A program made the translations under genes and the position numbers. From Paratrimastix pyriformis (lineage: Eukaryota; Preaxostyla; Paratrimastigidae): a stretch of 46,023 bases of DNA. The stretch spans positions 1 through 46,023 of the forward strand of contig JAPMOS010000227.1 of NCBI GenBank assembly GCA_027972325.1, given 5' to 3'. Shown here in pieces: positions 42,227-46,023 of the stretch (positions within the stretch are counted from its first letter, which is position 1; each line of letters starts with the position of its first letter). The notes below the pieces were generated by a model. The model saw only the letters and a program-made list of their open reading frames with translations. It searched no databases and was not told the DNA's origin.

Positions 42227-45200
42227 ATGGTGTTCGAGAAGGTGATCGCGAGTCAACTTGTGAAATACCTCGGCGACTACTTCGAAGAAATAAATGCAGA
42301 TTCTCTCAATATCGGGATCTTCGGAGGTCTGCACGCGAATAAGGAATCCGGCCGCACTTTCCCCCGGTTTTTCCTGTCCCTCCGCCAATAGGAAACGTGG
42401 AGTTGGAAAATCTCCATTTCAAACAGGACGCCCTGCGTGATATTCATCCGGGCATGTACATTCGGAAGGGCATGGTGGGGAAGATTTCCATCAACCTCTC
42501 CTGGACCAAGCTAAAGAGCAAGCCGGTCGTCATCAATGTGCGGGACGTCTGCCTGATTGCTGGCCCGAAGGATCTCGCGGTCCGTATTTCAAATCCAACA
42601 CACACCGGGGTACTACACCCCCTCCCAGTACGGTCCCGCGGACGTCCAAGGAAGGGCCGCTCGGCTCCTCAAGAAAAAGGAGCAGCAGCTCGAGGAGCAC
42701 GAGCAGAGCCGCGCCGCCATCCGGGAGAAGGCCAAGGAAGACGATGGTCTGTCTCACCCCCGTCTGCGTCACCCCCACACACACACACACAACACACACC
42801 GGCCCCCCCTTCCTCCCATCCTCCCCCTTTCGAGCTGTTTTATTTGCGGGATTTACACCTCGTGTCCCCCTCCCCCCTCCCTCCCCCCCTCCCTCCCCTA
42901 CCCCTCCCTCCCTCCTCCCTCCCTCCCTCCCTCCTCCCACACCCTTCCACACCCTCCCTCCCCACCTCCACACCCTCCCACACCCTCCCACACCCTCCCA
43001 CACCCTCCCACACCCTCCCACACCCTCCCACACCTCCCACACCCTCCCACACCCTCCCACACCCTCCCACACCCTCCCACACCTCCCACACCCTCCCACA
43101 CCCTCCCACACCCTCCCACACCCTCCCACACCCTCCCACACCCTCCCACACCCTCCCACACCCTCCCACACCTTCCACCCTCCCACACCCTCCACACCCT
43201 CCCACACCCTCCCACACCCTCCCACACCCTCCCACACCCTCCCACACCCTCCCACACCTTCCCACACCCTCCCACACCCTCCCACACCCTCCCACACCTC
43301 CCACACCCTCCCACACCCTCCCACACCCTCCCACACCCTCCACACCCTCCCACACCCTCCCACACCTCCCACACCCTCCCACACCTCCCACACCCTCCCA
43401 CACCCTCCACACCCTTCCACACCCTTCCACACCCTTCACACCCACTCATCCACTCATCCACTCATCCACTCATCCATCCTCCTCTCCACCCCCACAGACA
43501 AGAAGAAGAAGGACAAGGACGGGGAGGGCTTCATGGCCAAGCTGGTCACCAAGATTGTCGACAATGTGCAAATCAACGTCCAGAATGTGCACATCCGCTA
43601 CGAGGACCACCGCGATCCTGCGGTCAGTCGACATCCCCCCCGGATGCATACCCACTATGGCCCCACTATGGCCCCACTATGGCCCCACTATGGCCCCACT
43701 ATGGCCCCACTACCACTCTGGCCCCACTATGGCCCCACTATGGCCCCACTATGGCCCCACTATGGCCCCACTATGGCCCCACTATATGGCCCTATCCCAC
43801 TATGGCCCCACTATGGCCCCACTATGGCCCCACTATGGCCCCACTATGGCCCCACGACCACTCTGGCCCCACTATGGCCCCACTATGGCCCCACTATGGC
43901 CCCACTATGGCCCCACACTCTGGCCCCACACTCTGGCCCCACACTCTGGCCCCACACTCTGGCCCCACACTCTGGCCCCACACTCTGGCCCCACACTCTG
44001 GCCCCACACTCTGGCCCCACACTCTGGCCCCACACTCTGGCCCCACACTCTGGCCCCACACTATGGCCCCACACTCTGGCCCCACACTATGGCCCCACAC
44101 TATGGCCCCACACTATGGCCCCACACTATGGTCCCACACTATGGTCCCACACTATGGTCCCACACTATGGCCCCACAATATGGCCCCACACTATGGCCCC
44201 ACACTATGGCCCCACACTATGACCCCACACTATGGCCCCACTACGGCCCCACACTATGGCCCCACTCTGACCTCTTTGCCTTTCTCTTCCGCGCCCTCTC
44301 CCGTCACCTCCGCAGCACGGGGTGACCTTCGGGGTGGCCTTCTCGTCCCTCTCAGCCCAGTCCACCAACGAGCACTGGGAGCCGGCCTTCGTGGTGGACA
44401 CGCCCCTCGTCCACAAGGCCCGCAATCCAAACATAATGCTCCTCCCCTGGTGATGATGATTGGACGATGATTGGATGATGATGATGATGATTGGATGATG
44501 CTGCAGATGATGATGATGCTGACGATGCTAACGATGCTGCTGCTGACGATGATGATGATGTGCCGCCCAGACACATCCTCACTTCTGCTGCTCCTCCTCC
44601 TGCTCCTCCTCCTCATCTCTCCCAATAGATTCTGCGCTTGGAGAATTTCTCGCTGTACGGAGCCGTGCAGCCGCTGACCATGCCCCCAAGCGACGAGCTT
44701 TTCATGCAGATCATGACCAGCACGGTCAGTGTGGGGGGCATCCCGGCACCACTCCCCCCATCCACCTCCGCACATCGACACACACGACTTAAATATAAAC
44801 GATACATTTGACAGCGAGACAGACGACAAGACATAGACTGCGACATATTGCGACACATGGCGGCATACAGGGCGACACAGGGCTTTCACGACACATAGGG
44901 CTATCACGACACATAGGGCGACACAGAGGGCGACACATAGGGCGACACACAGGGCGACACAGACAACACCAGCACACATTTTTGGATCCTTTGGGATCTA
45001 TCTTACGAACAATCAATCAAACACACATAACACACATTGACACACACACACACGCACACGGGTGCAGTGACATTCGTGCTGTCTCTTCTACCTCTCTGGT
45101 TTTTGTTTTATTTTCCCGTTACTTCGTTCCTTCTTTACACGACACACAACACAGATTGACATTCGCAACACACATAGCCTTCCTGTCCGATTGATCAGTC

Positions 45201-45827
45201 CCTTTGCTCCACACACACATTGACACACACAACACACAGATCCCGACCAAGGATCGCCGGTTCCCGGTTGACTTCCTGCTGCGGCCCGCGACCCTGACCG
45301 TCCGACTGGCCATCAATCAGCTCCTGGCCACCACCATCGACCTGCAACAGCCCAAGATCCGTGCCGACGTGCAGCTCGACCAGGTCCGCCCCGCCACCCT
45401 CGCGCTCCGACCCCCTCCCCGATCCCGCTTTTCCGAGACAGTCTTGAAAGGGGGAGGGTAGCCAGTGAAACGGGGGGTGGATGATGAAGTTTTTTTTTTA
45501 AGGGGGTGCGGGCATACGATATCATCTTCAAGTCAAGGGCCCTCCCTGACGATTTTCATGTTTTGATGGGAGTTGGGGACGTTGCCTTGTGACACAACAA
45601 CCGAAACTGCGTTCATTTTGCGTGAAAAGACGGACAGAAATCGAAGACGGCCGATCGAGTGACATATTTTTTTTTTTTTGTCTTGTCGTTCATTCATTCC
45701 TCCCTCCCTCCCTCTTGCCCCTCCCCTCGCCCCCGCAGCTCCACGTGATGTTCAGCAACGAGCACATCACGGGGGCCCTCCAGGAGCTCGACTTCTTCTC
45801 GAACTTCGGCATCCACGACAAGTACAA
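42227..45827 (+). CDS. VPS13: VPS13, N-terminal part (continues past window)
   Basis: VPS13 is a bridge-like lipid transfer protein at membrane contact sites. Eight exons are visible: 42227-42326, 42392-42579, 42629-42746, 43498-43622, 44316-44417, 44629-44724, 45240-45383, 45739-45827 (ends in phase 2, gene continues). The start MVFEKVIASQLVKYLGDYFE matches MVFESVVxxxLNxxLGDYVV. Next come the chorein motifs VELENLHFKQDAL and GKISINLSWTKLKSKPVVI, a coiled basic segment (ARLLKKKEQQLEEHEQSR), IVDNVQINVQNVHIRYED and THIxF-like HGVTFGVAFSSLSAQSTNEHW, then LRLENFSLYG. Exon 5 ends at a GC donor (AAG|GCCCGC), which keeps the alignment exact. Introns 1-2 are 65 and 49 bp; later ones are filled with repeats. 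Confidence 0.95.
42945..43440. repeat. (CCCACACCCT)n decamer minisatellite
   Basis: About 49 units in VPS13 intron 3 (42747-43497). All three frames on both strands are open because the 10-mer lacks stops. Confidence 0.96.
43650..44270. repeat. (ACTATGGCCCC) / (ACACTCTGGCCCC) minisatellite
   Basis: Fills VPS13 intron 4 (43623-44315). An 11-mer array switches near 43915 to a 13-mer, then to ACACTATGGCCCC units. Confidence 0.96.
44452..44560. repeat. (GATGATTG)n / (GATGCT)n microsatellite
   Basis: In VPS13 intron 5 (44418-44628), the GC-AG intron. Confidence 0.9.
44860..44966. repeat. (GGGCGACACA)n minisatellite
   Basis: In VPS13 intron 6 (44725-45239), with variants GGGCTATCACGACACATA. Confidence 0.88.
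45055..45218 (+). repeat. Dispersed intronic repeat, copy F
   Basis: In VPS13 intron 6, sense direction. Head GTGCAGTGACATTCGTGCTG to CTTTACACGACACAC, a short middle, then the tail CCTGTCCGATTGATCAGTCC. A CA run follows and reaches the acceptor CACACAG at 45239, so the repeat ends about 20 bp before the splice site. Confidence 0.82.
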
Positions 45828-45867
45828 GTCCGCTGTCCCACCCATACATCGACACTTGCCATGCCTC

Positions 45868-46023
45868 AGGGTGCCTGTGTTTGATATTTTGCGAGTCATC
45901 ATAATTTTGCGATTCTTGTTCGCCGGCCTCCAGCTCGAGCTGACGTCATTGGAGACCCTGATTAGTCCCTTTGGCACACACAGGGTGCAGTGACATTCGT
46001 GCTGTCTCTTCTACCTCTGGTTT
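45868..46023 (+). repeat. Dispersed intronic repeat, copy G (tail then head)
   Basis: In the last visible VPS13 intron, sense direction. A tail (GATTCTTGTTCGCCGG, GACGTCATTGGAGACCC, TTAGTCCCTTTGG) is joined through CACACACAG to a new head (GTGCAGTGACATTCGTGCTG), so units can be tandem. It runs off the window end. Confidence 0.8.

Noticed and set aside
42533-43461. Minus-strand Gly/Val/Trp-rich repeat proteins in VPS13 intron 3
   Set aside because: Antisense reading of the CCCACACCCT array; no non-repeat domain attached.
42397-44470. Very long plus-strand open frames through VPS13 introns 3 and 4 (Pro/His/Thr and GPTMAPLWPHY repeats)
   Set aside because: They are 10- to 13-mer minisatellites without stops, so several frames are open on both strands. 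The VPS13 alignment requires splicing them out.

Overview
The window is nuclear DNA of a microbial eukaryote that I cannot place to species. Coding DNA is GC-rich, genes are packed head to head, and almost every gene is cut by many spliceosomal introns. An IFT54-like intraflagellar transport protein suggests a lineage that builds cilia. The proteins are conserved (RIO1, FCP1, CTU1/Ncs6, glucosylceramidase, HMG-CoA reductase, UNC93-like carrier, VPS13), but the intron signals and repeats match no familiar model organism. Gene models were built by hand from frame continuity, splice phase and family alignment from memory. Exon lengths were checked for phase consistency.

Layout, left to right: IFT54-like (-, 3' part unresolved or outside), SERF/4F5 small protein (-), RIOK1 (-), FCP1 CTD phosphatase (+), CTU1 tRNA thiolase (-), GBA-type glucosylceramidase (+), GT61/EOGT-like glycosyltransferase (-), a 4-exon multi-pass protein resembling Frag1/DRAM/Sfk1 (+), a soluble-looking HMG-CoA reductase (-), a large unrecognised multi-pass protein (+), a 4.8 kb repeat-rich stretch with one possible minus-strand exon, an UNC93-like MFS protein (-), and the N-terminal part of VPS13 (+). 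From RIOK1 on, genes mostly alternate in divergent pairs with very short gaps between start codons (7 to about 174 bp) and convergent pairs with short 3' gaps.

The most unusual points are in RNA processing and intron content. Nearly all 5' splice sites read GTCYGN instead of GTRAGT. There is a 25-nt intron, and there are two GC-AG introns with the same extended motif. A dispersed repeat family of at least seven copies lies only in introns, mostly in the sense direction, and in two cases ends next to the 3' splice site. CAT/ATG microsatellites and minisatellites fill the downstream introns, while start-proximal introns stay near 45-70 bp. The genes do not form one pathway. Several act on lipids or membranes (GBA, HMG-CoA reductase, VPS13), but this is probably coincidental.
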